A DNA stretch of 46,535 bases from Bacteroidota bacterium. GTDB lineage: Bacteria; Bacteroidota; Bacteroidia; NS11-12g; UBA955. The stretch's first letter is position 1. Each line of letters starts with the position of its first letter. The stretch is taken from contig VGFS01000015.1 in NCBI GenBank assembly GCA_016868785.1, positions 1 to 46,535 on the forward strand. The letters run 5' to 3'. A program made the translations under genes and the position numbers. This document shows positions 18,144 to 28,800 of this stretch, piece after piece. Below the pieces are notes generated by a model. That model had not been told where the DNA came from and searched no databases. It was given only the letters and a program-made list of their open reading frames with translations.

Positions 18144-20243
18144 ATGGTGAAAAATTTCGTAAACCATCCAAAAGGACCAATTCGTTTTGTCCTTGCTTTG
18201 GCGGCACTGGGTTTTGCAATGCCTGCTTCGGCTCAAAAGGCTGGAAGCGCCAAGAAAAAAGCACCCGTAGCTACGACGGTTGCGGCCCCCAATGTGGCAG
18301 CGCAGCGGTTGGCGATGTACAAAAAATTTGAACTTAAAACCGATACGGCGTTGTTATCGACCGCCGAAAGGGAATGCATCACCCACCTGATCAAGGCGGC
18401 AGAATACGCGGATCGCGTTTTCTGGAAACAGACCATCGGGGATAAAACAGAATTTTTGGCTGGTATCAAGGATCCCAGCGAAAGAAAGTTCGCTGAGTTG
18501 AATTACGGACCTTGGGACCGTTTGAACGACGACAAACCGTTCATCAAGGGCTACGGGGAAAAACCTCCTGGCGTAAACTTATATCCCCGTGATTTTTCTA
18601 TGGTTGGGGTAGATACGATGTTCCAATCCTTTGTGAAAGAGCCGTATTCGATTGTTCGTGATTTTAAAGCTCCGGGACCTATTGATCCAAGCAAGCACAA
18701 AAACGGACCGATCATGCCTGAGCCTATGGGGATGCCCTTTCAAAGTGCCAATGGCAAGCAGTATCAAGCGATCAAATACGGTGAGTTTTACCGTGATGAA
18801 GTCATGAAAATGGGTGATGAAATCAATGCTGCGGCTGAGGCCATCCGAAAAGAAGATCCCGAATTTTCAGAATACTTGCGTTTGCGGATGGGTGCCTTGA
18901 TGATGGACGATTATATCGTGAGCGACATCAAATGGTTGTCATTAAAGAGCCACTTGGATTTGGTGATTGGTCCTATCGAGAACTACGAAGACAAGTTATA
19001 CGGACAAAAAACATCATACGAGGCCTATGTGTTGGTGCGCGACAGAGCTTGGGATGCGAAATTGGAGAAGTTCATCGCCTATTTGCCGAAGTTGCAAGCC
19101 GGTTTGCCGGTGGAGCCACAATACAAGCCTTCTTTGAATGAAGATGAAGCCACCAGCGATCATGTAGAAATGGTGTTAGAGCCGGGGTTCCCGCCGCGTG
19201 AGCCCGGAGCCAAGCCGCTGAGTCAGCTGGCTGTTTTTGATGCCGTTTACTACGGCGGTGATTGTAATTCTGGCAGCAAAACCATCGCTGTGAATTTGCC
19301 CAACGATGAGCGCATCCAGAAATACTACGGTACCCGCAGGTCGCAGTTGAAAAACACCATGCAGGCGAAATTTGAAAACATGGTGGTTCCGATTGCTGCC
19401 AGAGTGATTGCACCTTCTCAACAGAAAAATATCACCTTCAATGCATTCTTCAACAATGTGATGTTCCACGAAGTGGCGCATGGGTTGGGTATCAAAAACG
19501 TTGTTGGTAACGGCAGATTGACGGTTCGTGAAGCGTTGGGTGCAGATTATTCGGCCATTGAAGAGTGTAAAGCCAATGTTTTGGGTTTGTATATGGTTAC
19601 TCAACTGTTCGACGAAAAACAATTGGAGGGCAATTTGGATGACTACTACGTAACATTTGTGGCCAGTGTGTTCCGCTCGGTTCGATTCGGTGCTTCTTCT
19701 GCGCATGGCAAAGCCAACATGATTACGTTTAACACGTTGTTGAGTCAGGGTGCGATTGTTCTTGAGGAAAAAGGAAAGCCTGTAGCCGATGGTGGCGCTG
19801 AAAAGCGCACTTACAAAGTGGATGTAGCAAAAATGCGTCAAGTGATTTCTGATTTGGCCGCTGAGTTGTTGCGATTGCAGGGCAATGGCAATGTGTCTGA
19901 TGTTAAAGCAGTATTAAGCACTCGCGGTGTGATTGGCGCATCGCTGCAAATGGATTTGAAGCGTATTGAATCGGCGGGAATCCCAGTGGATTTGGTGTTT
20001 GATCAAGGTATAAAGACATTGGGCTTGGAGAAATTCTACCAACCGCTGCCAGAAATGAATGGGATGCCAATGGGTGGACAACCCGGTGGTCCCGGCCAAG
20101 GTGGTCCTGGTCATAGTGCTCCCGGCCAAGGTGGTCCTGGTCAAGGTGGTCCTGGTCAGGGAGGCCCCGGTCAGGGTGCTCCCGGACAGGGCGCTCCCAA
20201 CATGCCTCCTCCGCCAGCACCAAAAGGTCCGGGAAAACAGTAA
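18144..20243 (+). CDS. Exported dipeptidyl-peptidase III-like (M49) zinc metallopeptidase
   Basis: 699 residues with a signal peptide (about 1-30, ending PASAQ). The zinc site is FHEVAHGLG (around residues 448-456) followed by AIEECKAN, matching the two M49 motifs. The first is the five-residue HExxH form rather than the six-residue HExxxH (HELLGH) of classical DPP III. The tail is unusual: about eight 5-residue GGPGQ-type repeats, then a Pro-rich end. Classical M49 enzymes cleave dipeptides from the N-termini of oligopeptides; export here suggests a role in peptide degradation outside the cytoplasm. prc follows after 56 bp. Confidence 0.85.
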   Translation: MVKNFVNHPKGPIRFVLALAALGFAMPASAQKAGSAKKKAPVATTVAAPNVAAQRLAMYKKFELKTDTALLSTAERECITHLIKAAEYADRVFWKQTIGDKTEFLAGIKDPSERKFAELNYGPWDRLNDDKPFIKGYGEKPPGVNLYPRDFSMVGVDTMFQSFVKEPYSIVRDFKAPGPIDPSKHKNGPIMPEPMGMPFQSANGKQYQAIKYGEFYRDEVMKMGDEINAAAEAIRKEDPEFSEYLRLRMGALMMDDYIVSDIKWLSLKSHLDLVIGPIENYEDKLYGQKTSYEAYVLVRDRAWDAKLEKFIAYLPKLQAGLPVEPQYKPSLNEDEATSDHVEMVLEPGFPPREPGAKPLSQLAVFDAVYYGGDCNSGSKTIAVNLPNDERIQKYYGTRRSQLKNTMQAKFENMVVPIAARVIAPSQQKNITFNAFFNNVMFHEVAHGLGIKNVVGNGRLTVREALGADYSAIEECKANVLGLYMVTQLFDEKQLEGNLDDYYVTFVASVFRSVRFGASSAHGKANMITFNTLLSQGAIVLEEKGKPVADGGAEKRTYKVDVAKMRQVISDLAAELLRLQGNGNVSDVKAVLSTRGVIGASLQMDLKRIESAGIPVDLVFDQGIKTLGLEKFYQPLPEMNGMPMGGQPGGPGQGGPGHSAPGQGGPGQGGPGQGGPGQGAPGQGAPNMPPPPAPKGPGKQ
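20085..20204 (+). repeat. 15-nt tandem repeat encoding GGPGQ units
   Basis: Eight consecutive 15-nt units within the M49 gene, encoding GGPGQ, GGPGH, SAPGQ, GGPGQ three times, GAPGQ and a degenerate GAPNM. Several units are nearly identical at the DNA level (GGTGGTCCTGGTCAA), suggesting recent expansion and a site prone to copy-number change. Confidence 0.9.
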
Positions 20244-20299
20244 TTTCAAGGTGTTTTTGAGTTTTTTATTCCATTATTAATTGCAATTTTGACAGTCAA

Positions 20300-22393
20300 A
20301 TGAGATTTAACCATTGGGTCGTAATAACAACCACGTCAATGATTTTGGCGTTGTTCGTTTTCTGTAGTAATAAGAAGTTTGGAGAAAATGATAGCTTTTT
20401 GGGCACCTTGATGATGATGCTCAAAGAGGCCCATTACGAGCCCAAAGAGGTGGATGATTCGCTCAGCGTGAACATTTACAACAACCTCATCAACAATTTG
20501 GATCGCGACAAGCACTTTTTCACCCAAGAGGATTTGCGTTTGATTGAGCCATTCAAAACGTCTATTGACGATCAGATTCAAGTGGGTCGGTTCGATTTTT
20601 TTGACACCACCTGGAGCATTTTGATGACGCGTTTGGCGGCTTTGGAGCCTGTAATCAATCAGTCATTGGCTTCACCGTTAAACTATGATTTGGATGAGAC
20701 CTACACCGTTTACGATGAGCCACAGTCGTTTCAGCCCAACTGGGAAACCTTAAAAAAGGACTGGCAGAAGTGGTTGCAATTCCAGAGCATGGAGCGGTTG
20801 TCGCGCAAGTTGGAATCGCAGAAGAAGGCAAAAGATTCATCGGCCATCGCCAAGCAGAAGCCTTTTGATACGTTGGAGCTTCAGGCGCGCAATGAGACGA
20901 AAAAATTCTATGCCGATTGGTTTAAGCGATTGAAAAAGATGGATCGTCGCGATCAGATTGGTATGTACGCCAATACCATCGCGGAGATTTACGATCCGCA
21001 TACCAACTATTTTCCGCCCGAAGACAAAGAGAACTTCGACATCGGTATGACCGGCAAATTGGAGGGCATAGGTGCCACCCTGACGGAGCGTGATGGTTAC
21101 GTGAAAGTAGAGCGAATCGTGCCGGGCAGTGCCAGTTACCGTCAGGGCGAATTGAAAGCTGGTGATTTGATTTTAAAGGTAGCACAAGGTCCGGCAGAGC
21201 CAGTGGATGTGGTGGACATGAAGTTGGACGATGCCATTCAGTTGATTCGCGGTAAAAAAGGCACGGAAGTGCGTTTGACAGTGAAGAAACCGGACGGCAG
21301 CATCGTGGTAATCCCCATCATTCGCGAGGTGGTGGTGATTGAGGAAAGCTATGCGAAAAGTGCGTTGATGACTTACAAAGGCAAGAAATTTGGGCTGATT
21401 CATTTGCCCAGTTTCTATGCTGATTTTTCGCAGCGTGGCAGGGGCAGGAATTGCGCCGGCGATGTGCGTACAGAAATTTCAAAACTTCAAAAAGAAGGTG
21501 CTACGGGCATCGTGATTGATTTGAGGAACAACGGGGGCGGAAGTTTGGCTGATGCCATTGAAATGGGCGGATTGTTCATACCTCAAGGTCCCATCGTACA
21601 GGTGAAAGACATGCGCGGTATTGAAATCCATGCCGATCGCAACCCGGCGGTTGAATATGGCGGTCCGCTGGTCATTTTAACAAACACTTACAGCGCATCG
21701 GCTTCAGAGATCTTGGCGGCAGCCCTTCAAGATTACGGCCGGGCAGTGATTGTGGGCAGCAAGAGTACGTTCGGTAAAGGTACCGTTCAAACGTTTGTGG
21801 AATTGCCGGGTGGAATGAGCGATGTTTTCCCAAGGGGCTACGGCCAATTGAAGATGACCATTCAGAAGTTTTATCGCATCAACGGTGGAACCACCCAATT
21901 GCGTGGTGTGGAACCCGATGTTGTATTGCCCGATGTATATGACGGCATAGAGCAGGGTGAGAAGGAAATGGATTTCCATTTGGCGTACGACAAAATTCCG
22001 GCGGCGCCTTACAATTCTTACAATCCCTACAAGGAGGCTCAGCGACGTAAGGCCATCGAACTGTCGAAAAAGCGCGTGGTAAAAAATGATTACTATACCT
22101 TGGTACAGAAAAGGGCTTCTGAGTTGGCGGAGGTAAGAAATGCCTATACGTATTCATTGAACATGAAGAAGTTTGAGTCCCAGCAGGAGGCCTTGCGTTT
22201 GCAGGACAAGCCTTTGCGGGATTACAAATACAAAACGGTTTGTGATACTGTGATGGCGTTGCAGAGTGATTTGAAGGAAGCGGGCTCGGATACAATCAAA
22301 CTGGCGCAGAAACAAGATTGGCTGAAGCGGTATCGTGAGGATGTCGGTTTAGACGAAGCGGTGCGCATTCTTTTCGATTGGCAGGGCAAGTAA
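20300..22393 (+). CDS. prc: Carboxy-terminal processing (tail-specific) protease, S41 family
   Basis: 697 residues with one N-terminal hydrophobic segment (about residues 7-22), so periplasmic and probably membrane-tethered. It has an N-terminal Prc-like helical region with LDRDKHFFTQ, a PDZ domain beginning near IGATLTERDGYVKVERIVPGS, and the catalytic core. The Ser is in TYSASASEILAAAL, the Lys in TFGKGTVQ, and VIDLRNNGGGS is also present. Length and order match Prc/Tsp rather than short CtpA. It degrades or trims periplasmic and lipoprotein substrates in characterised species. It follows the M49 peptidase in the same direction. Confidence 0.95.
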   Translation: MRFNHWVVITTTSMILALFVFCSNKKFGENDSFLGTLMMMLKEAHYEPKEVDDSLSVNIYNNLINNLDRDKHFFTQEDLRLIEPFKTSIDDQIQVGRFDFFDTTWSILMTRLAALEPVINQSLASPLNYDLDETYTVYDEPQSFQPNWETLKKDWQKWLQFQSMERLSRKLESQKKAKDSSAIAKQKPFDTLELQARNETKKFYADWFKRLKKMDRRDQIGMYANTIAEIYDPHTNYFPPEDKENFDIGMTGKLEGIGATLTERDGYVKVERIVPGSASYRQGELKAGDLILKVAQGPAEPVDVVDMKLDDAIQLIRGKKGTEVRLTVKKPDGSIVVIPIIREVVVIEESYAKSALMTYKGKKFGLIHLPSFYADFSQRGRGRNCAGDVRTEISKLQKEGATGIVIDLRNNGGGSLADAIEMGGLFIPQGPIVQVKDMRGIEIHADRNPAVEYGGPLVILTNTYSASASEILAAALQDYGRAVIVGSKSTFGKGTVQTFVELPGGMSDVFPRGYGQLKMTIQKFYRINGGTTQLRGVEPDVVLPDVYDGIEQGEKEMDFHLAYDKIPAAPYNSYNPYKEAQRRKAIELSKKRVVKNDYYTLVQKRASELAEVRNAYTYSLNMKKFESQQEALRLQDKPLRDYKYKTVCDTVMALQSDLKEAGSDTIKLAQKQDWLKRYREDVGLDEAVRILFDWQGK

Positions 22394-22427
22394 TGCTCAG
22401 CCATTGCAGGCGATTTTTTTGAAGGGA

Positions 22428-23069
22428 TCAGTCTTTCCAGAGCGGCTGAAACAAAGCCACTGAAAGCACAACGATCAAAAAATCCAAAGCCCCTACTAGG
22501 GCGATGTCTTTGTATACCGAGCTCACCAGCACGGGGTTAAGGGTTTTATTGGATGCTTGCATACCCACCAAAATTAGGGGAAGTACTACGGGCAGGCTGA
22601 GCACTGGGGCCAGAAATCCGGCTTGATTGGCTTTGGAAGCGATGGCGCCAATGAGGGTAAAAATGCTGCTGATACCGGCAATAACCAAAATGAGGTTGAG
22701 GAAGTAGGCCGAGGGGTGCTGAATGGGGAATCCCATGAAGAAACCGAATAGCATGAGGTTTGCCAGGGTGAGCATCACCATGGACACCCAACCGTAGATT
22801 ATTTTAGACCACAGAATGGATTGGGGTGCCGCGAGTTGATTGAAATAGATCCAACGCGCGCGGGTTACGCCGAGGAAATTCTTCGATATTGCTTGGAGGG
22901 TACAAAATATTAGGATGACCCAATAAAGGCTGTTCCAAATTTTGGCGGTGATTTGGGGTTGTGATAAAAATGCGAGCAGGGTCATCGTGGCCATTTGCAG
23001 GATGGCGGAGGCCAATACTGCCGGTTTTTTTAGGTCGAGCTGAAATTCCGCCCTCACCAAAACGGCCAT
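22428..23069 (-). CDS. ccmB: Haem exporter protein CcmB
   Basis: 213 residues from the ATG at 23069; a GTG 7 codons upstream is an alternative. Six hydrophobic helices are visible, and FLGVTRARWIYFNQLAAPQSILWSKIIYG-like spacing fits CcmB, the membrane subunit of the ABC transporter in system I cytochrome c maturation. It stands alone: it is convergent with prc and divergent from accC, and ccmA, ccmC or ccsA are not adjacent. The highly hydrophobic sequence limits how specific the call can be. Confidence 0.8.
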   Translation of the reverse strand: MAVLVRAEFQLDLKKPAVLASAILQMATMTLLAFLSQPQITAKIWNSLYWVILIFCTLQAISKNFLGVTRARWIYFNQLAAPQSILWSKIIYGWVSMVMLTLANLMLFGFFMGFPIQHPSAYFLNLILVIAGISSIFTLIGAIASKANQAGFLAPVLSLPVVLPLILVGMQASNKTLNPVLVSSVYKDIALVGALDFLIVVLSVALFQPLWKD

Positions 23070-23193
23070 ATGTTTGATGCTATTTAACACAATTCTAGGG
23101 TGCGAAGTTAAATCAAAAGGGCCGTGGAAATTCAAAAGTTGGGGTTGGAAGGGTGTAAATCACAATGGAGACTGCGATATTTGCACATCGTCT

Positions 23194-24699
23194 ATGTTTA
23201 ACAAGATATTGATAGCCAACCGCGGGGAAATTGCCATCCGCGTTATGCGAACCTGTCGGGAGATGGGCATTGCCACCGTGGCCATTTACAGCGAGGCGGA
23301 TGCGCAGGCGTTGCATGTTCGGTATGCGGACGAGGCGTATTGTGTGGGAGGTCCGGCCAGTGCAGACAGTTATTTGCGTATGGATCGCATCATTGATTTG
23401 TGCAAGCAAACGGGTGCGGAGGCGGTACATCCAGGCTATGGATTTTTGAGTGAGAATGCCCATTTTGCTCGGGCGGTGAAGGAGAATGGCATTGTGTTGA
23501 TTGGTCCGAGCGCCGAATCGATGGAGGTGATGGGTAGTAAGATTGCCTCGAAACAAGCGGTGAAAGCATTTGGTGTGCCATTGGTACCTGGCATTGATGA
23601 GGCGATCAAGAATCCGGAGGATGCTTTGCAGGTGGCCATAGAGGTAGGGTTTCCGGTGTTGGTGAAGGCCAGTGCGGGTGGTGGTGGAAAGGGTATGCGG
23701 GTGGTTGAGAAGAAGGAAGATTTTTTGGGTGCGTTGCAGATGGCGCAGAACGAGGCGCGCAGTGCGTTTGGTGACGACAGCGTTTTCATTGAAAAATACG
23801 TGGGCAGTCCGCGCCACATTGAGATACAGTTGATGGCCGATAACTATGGCAATGCGTGTTATTTGTTTGAGCGGGAATGCAGCATACAACGTCGGCACCA
23901 GAAGTTGGTGGAGGAGGCGCCGAGTGCGGTATTGACCCCTGAAATTCGCCGAGCCATGGGCGAGGCCGCGGTGAATGTGGCCAAGGCCTGTAACTATTCC
24001 GGGGCGGGTACTGTTGAGTTTTTGTTGAGCGATAACCGGGCGTTTTATTTTTTGGAGATGAATACCCGATTGCAGGTAGAGCATCCTGTGACGGAGTTGA
24101 TTACGGGCATTGATTTGGTGCGAGAGCAGATATTGGTGGCAGCAGGGGAGCGATTGAGTTTTGCGCAGGAGGATTTGAAGATTCACGGACATGCCATTGA
24201 GTTGCGGATTTGTGCGGAAGACCCCATGAATCAGTTTTTGCCCAATGTAGGAAAGGTGGAAACTTACAAGGTGCCTCAGGGTTCGGGGATTCGGGTGGAT
24301 GATTGCATGGAAAGTGGGATGGAGATTCCGATTTACTACGACAACATGTTGGCGAAATTGATTGTGTGGGCGCCGAGCAGAACCGAGGCGATTGCCAGGA
24401 TGCGCAGGGCGATAGCCGAGTATGTGATAACGGGTATAGAGACTACGCTGATGTTTGGTGATTTTGTGATGACGCATGCGGCTTTTATTTCGGGTGAGTT
24501 TGATACACATTTTATTCAGCAATATTTCACTGAGGACCAAATGGCGGCGGAGCCGCTGGAAGCGGCGGAGGCGGATTTGTTGTCGATGGCGGCATTGCAC
24601 TTTTTTCAACAGGCGGCAGGTAACAATCAGGCCGAGGCGTTGACCGAAACTTCAGTGGGTAGCAACGATTGGTATCGCAACCGAAAAAATTACGGGTAA
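23194..24699 (+). CDS. accC: Biotin carboxylase subunit of an acyl-CoA carboxylase
   Basis: 501 residues from the ATG at 23194 (MFNKILIANRGEIAIRVMRTC). It carboxylates biotin using ATP and bicarbonate. Landmarks are AEAVHPGYGFLSEN, ATP-grasp Gly-rich loop ASAGGGGKGMR, ERECSIQRRHQKLVEEAPS and EMNTRLQVEHPVTE. There is no biotinyl attachment domain, so it is a separate BC subunit. The ~50-residue C-terminal extension is poorly conserved. It could serve acetyl-CoA or propionyl-CoA carboxylase; no accB, accD or pccB is adjacent to decide this. The stop overlaps the next start (TAATG). Confidence 0.92.
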   Translation: MFNKILIANRGEIAIRVMRTCREMGIATVAIYSEADAQALHVRYADEAYCVGGPASADSYLRMDRIIDLCKQTGAEAVHPGYGFLSENAHFARAVKENGIVLIGPSAESMEVMGSKIASKQAVKAFGVPLVPGIDEAIKNPEDALQVAIEVGFPVLVKASAGGGGKGMRVVEKKEDFLGALQMAQNEARSAFGDDSVFIEKYVGSPRHIEIQLMADNYGNACYLFERECSIQRRHQKLVEEAPSAVLTPEIRRAMGEAAVNVAKACNYSGAGTVEFLLSDNRAFYFLEMNTRLQVEHPVTELITGIDLVREQILVAAGERLSFAQEDLKIHGHAIELRICAEDPMNQFLPNVGKVETYKVPQGSGIRVDDCMESGMEIPIYYDNMLAKLIVWAPSRTEAIARMRRAIAEYVITGIETTLMFGDFVMTHAAFISGEFDTHFIQQYFTEDQMAAEPLEAAEADLLSMAALHFFQQAAGNNQAEALTETSVGSNDWYRNRKNYG

Positions 24700-25658
24700 T
24701 GTCTCATACCATTCTGCTGATCGATGATTTTCATTCCGCCTTGCAGGAGGGATTGGTTTCGGCAGGATTTACAGTGATTGATTGTAGGGATTGTAGCGCG
24801 AATTTGGAGACCATCGTGGATTTGATGCAGCAGCATCAGCCTCAGGGATTGATGGTGAGAAGTAAGCGGTTCATCGGCGCAGAAATATTGGGCTGTACCC
24901 CAAGTTTGCAGTGGGTTGGAAGAGGTGGTGCGGGGATGGACAACATCGATGAAGATGCTGCAAAGCAGCTGAATATTTACTGTTTTAATGCAGGCGAGGC
25001 GAATTCTGATGCGGTTGGAGAACAAACGGTGGCGATGTTGCTGGCGATGTTTACCCGCTTGGTGAAATCGCACGGTGAAATCCAACAGGGAATTTGGGAC
25101 AGAGAGGGCAATCGGGGATTGGAATTGAAGGGCAAGACGGTAGGAATTTTGGGGTATGGAAACACGGGTTCGGCGGTAGCCAGAAAACTGCAAGGTTTTG
25201 GGGTGAGGGTGATTGCGCACGACAAATATCGAACGGGATTTGGGGACGCATCGGTGGAGGAGGTTGGCGAGGCGGAATTGCTCGCAGAAAGCGATGTTTT
25301 GAGCTTTCATGTGCCGCTCACCGGGGAGACCAAAAATTGGTTGACCGAAGCGCGGCTAGGGCAGATGAAACAGACCTTTTGGTTGCTGAATTTGTCGCGC
25401 GGGGGCGTCTTGGATTTGTCGCTGGTCTTGCGCGAATTAGAGGGTGGTAGAATGGCCGGATTTGCCGCGGATGTGCTGGCGGTTGAGCCCCCATTTTCGG
25501 GCGATGCAGAGTTTATGGACATTTTCAATGGACTTTTGAAAAATAATCGTGTGATTTTGAGTCCCCATGTAGGTGGGTGGACGGTAGAGAGTTACCGCAA
25601 GATTTCTGAGGTATTACTCGATAAAGTGTTGAATTTCTACGATATACCCAGCGCGTAA
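24699..25658 (+). CDS. D-isomer-specific 2-hydroxyacid dehydrogenase
   Basis: 319 residues from the ATG at 24699. Family landmarks are GRGGAGMDNID, the NAD-binding GILGYGNTGSAVARKL, and the catalytic triad Arg in LLNLSRGGVLD, Glu in LAVEPPF and His in SPHVGGWT. It resembles D-3-phosphoglycerate dehydrogenases without the C-terminal ACT domain. The substrate cannot be fixed; serine biosynthesis or a related 2-hydroxyacid step is possible. The start overlaps the accC stop by 1 nt, so it is translationally coupled to the carboxylase. Confidence 0.88.
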   Translation: MSHTILLIDDFHSALQEGLVSAGFTVIDCRDCSANLETIVDLMQQHQPQGLMVRSKRFIGAEILGCTPSLQWVGRGGAGMDNIDEDAAKQLNIYCFNAGEANSDAVGEQTVAMLLAMFTRLVKSHGEIQQGIWDREGNRGLELKGKTVGILGYGNTGSAVARKLQGFGVRVIAHDKYRTGFGDASVEEVGEAELLAESDVLSFHVPLTGETKNWLTEARLGQMKQTFWLLNLSRGGVLDLSLVLRELEGGRMAGFAADVLAVEPPFSGDAEFMDIFNGLLKNNRVILSPHVGGWTVESYRKISEVLLDKVLNFYDIPSA

Positions 25659-25725
25659 ATTTTGCTTTTTTAAATTTCCTTTTTGTGGCTGACACAATTA
25701 GGACAAAAGTTTCAGTGTTGTAAAC

Positions 25726-25756
25726 TTGATAAATCCTTGTTTTTTCGGTAAACTTG
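25726..25756 (+). promoter_or_regulatory. Weak candidate promoter for the TonB receptor operon
   Basis: TTG at 25726-25728, a 20-bp spacer, then TAAACTTG at 25749-25756, one mismatch to TAnnTTTG. It lies about 50 bp before the ATG at 25808. The 149-bp gap (25659-25807) is AT-rich and holds nothing else I recognise. Confidence 0.3.
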
Positions 25757-25807
25757 CCAAATTATCGTTATTTGTGATAAGTACCGATTTAAGTAAGAAA
25801 AAGACCT

Positions 25808-28800
25808 ATGAAGTATATGCTACGTAAGATTATGGCACTCGCTGTGGTGGTTTTGACCATCGGGGTGGTATCAGCGCAAACCAACTTCGCCGACGTTCGT
25901 GTGAAGGCCAAAGACCAAGATGGCCGAAATTTGAGCGGTGTGAAAATTGTGATGTTGTTGAACAACATTGAAGTTGCTTCAGACACCACAGATTCTGACG
26001 GTAACGTGGGATTTCCTACGTTGTCGCCGGGTAAATATGGCGTGAGGGCGACCAAAGAGGGATACCCCGATCAGCAGATCGAAAATCTTCAGTTGCAGGC
26101 AGGACCTAACCCGGATGAAGAGATTATTTTCTTGAAATCTGGCTCAGGCACAATGGGCCCTGCGATCATCAAGGTTAAGGGTAAGCGTGCACCGGTGGAT
26201 TTTTTGAAATCCGAATCGGTGATTGACGGTGCCAAAATTGTTGGATCAGGTCAGCGTGGAACGGGTTTGTTGGAAAGTACAAATGCCGCAATTCTGACTA
26301 CTCCCCAAGGTATTTCGGTTCGTGGAACACGTGCTGATGGTAACGGAAACTTTATCGATGGCCAGCGTGTTATTGGTGGAGGTGGATTGCCAACCTTGGG
26401 CACAGAGCAAATCTCTGCCAACGTGGGTGGTATTCCTGCAATGTATGGGGATTTGACAGGCGGTGTATTTTCTTCTACATCAAAATCAGCCACAGACCGT
26501 GTAGTTACTGCGGTGGAGGGTATTACTTCAACAGGCTTAGATCCTTTTGGATATAACACAGTAGAAGGTTTCATTTCTGGACCAATCTGGGTGAAGGAAG
26601 AAAAAGATCCATCTACAGGTAAAACCAAGCGCAACGTGAAGTTGGGCTACATGATGAATGCCAACTTGGGCTATGCCAAAGATCCTAACCCAACCCGTAC
26701 GGGTGTTTATGTGGTCAATGAAAGCAAATTGGCAGAAATTGAGAACAATCCCTTGGTATTTACTCCGAACGGATTCGTGCACAGCGCGAGCTACTTGCGC
26801 ACGGAAGAGTTTGATTTGTTGAAAGCACGTCCAAACAGTGCCAACGGTAACGGAAACTTCATTGGTAAGTTGGAATGGCGTCCAAATCAATACGTGAGTG
26901 TAACGGGTTATGCGAGTTATTTCTATTCTTCAGGTCTGGCAGCGAGCAATTCTGTGATGAATTACAAGAACAACGCTAGGGGTGATAACCAAACGTTCCG
27001 TACGTATTTGTTGTTTACACAGAACTTCAAAACCAACAAAGAGAGTTCCATCAAGAACGCATTCTATTCTGTTCGTGCAGAATACCAAAATACATATGCA
27101 TTGACAAGAGATGCACGTCATTTGGACAATATTTTTGACTACGGTTATATCGGTAAGTTTCAATCATATCCAACGGCCGTATTCCAATATGCCAACTATG
27201 ATCCTTCACAGAACCCCAACAAGGAGCCCAAAATTGTGCGTGACCAATTTGGTAATTATGTACAGTTGAGAAACTACTGGGAGCAAGTGGGTTATGCGGA
27301 TTCATTGATGACGTTCGCAGCCAGTGATAAAAACCCACTGCGTGCAAAGTATACTGAGAACATTTACGATTATTACGACAGTCGTGGTTTCAAGATTCAG
27401 AATATGAATACCTTGTTGATCAACCAAGGGTTGGTGAACGGAATGAACCCCAACGGCGTATACTCATTGCATGGAACTCCAGGTGGTATCACTGCTGGTT
27501 ACAGCAAGTCTAACACAGAACGCTATGGCGTATTTGCGGTAGGTCAGATGTCTGTACAGCCAAAAACAGTGAACGGTCGTGAAAGAACCAAGCACGATTT
27601 GCAGGCAGGTTTTTACTACGAACAGCAAATCAGCCGTGGTTATGGATTAGGTGCCAACGGTTTGTGGATTTTGATGCGTCAACAAATGAACAAGCACATC
27701 TTGGAATTGGATGTGTCTAACCCTATTTTGAGTTACGACGCCAACGGTCAATTTACGGATACCGTTCGTTACAATCGATTGATTAACTACGGAGAACAGT
27801 CGCACTTCGACCGTGCTTTCCGTGATAAATTGATTGCCAAAGGAGAGAAAGACGTTTATGGAAATACCATTGATGAGCGTTCTTTCGTAGACATTAACTC
27901 TTACGATCCAGGCATGTTCGATTTGAACATGTTCAACGCCGATGAGTTGTTGAACAATGGTAACGGCTTTGTGAGCTACTTTGGTTACGACCATTTGGGC
28001 AACAAAGTCAATGGCAAGCCCAGCATCGAACAGTTCTTGAACAATAAAGATCAACGCACAATTGGTGCCTTCCAGCCCGTGTACATTGCGGCTTGGTTGC
28101 AGGATCAATTCCGTTTCAAAGATCTCGTATTCCGTTTGGGTATGCGTATGGAGCGATATGATGCCAACCAGTTGGTATTGAAAGATCCGTATACATTGTA
28201 TCCGATCAAAACGGCTGCAGAGGTAACTGAAATTAACGGATTGGCAATTTCTCACCCAGGAAATATCGGTGAAGATTACAGAGTCTATGTTAATGATATT
28301 CAGGCGCCAACAAAAATCATCGGTTACCGCAATGGCGATCGTTGGTTCAACGCTGATGGTTCTGAATTGAAGAGTGCAGAATTCTTGGCCAACCAAACCA
28401 GCAACGGAAGAATTGCACCTTACTTGGTGAATCCCAATAAGTTGGAATTGACCAAAGACGCTTTGGAAGATTTCACACCTGTATTGAACGTATTACCCCG
28501 TGTATGGTTCTCTTTCCCATTGGAACCAGAAAGAAAATCGTTCTATGTGAGCTATGATGTATTGGCGCAACGTCCGAACGCTGGTGCTTCTTTCTTGTCA
28601 ATTGACGAGTTGTATTATTTGAAGAACCGCCAAGGGTCTACCATTTCAAACGGTAGCTTGCAGCCCCGTATCAAAACGGATTATGAAGTGGGATACAAGC
28701 AAATTTTCGGTGTGAAAAAGGACCGTGGTTTGGAAATAGCCGCTTCTTACAGCGAAAACAGAAAAGACTTCGGTTTGTATCAAATCAGCCAAGGTTACCC

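Noticed and set aside
20059-20280. Extra reading frames over the GGPGQ repeat
   Set aside because: They arise from the 15-nt repeat being open in several frames; the M49 frame is the one with protein-level evidence.
23113-24609. 498-codon minus-strand reading frame antisense to accC
   Set aside because: Its product is extremely His/Arg/Leu/Ile-rich with no domain, as expected for a shadow of a well-conserved GC-biased gene.
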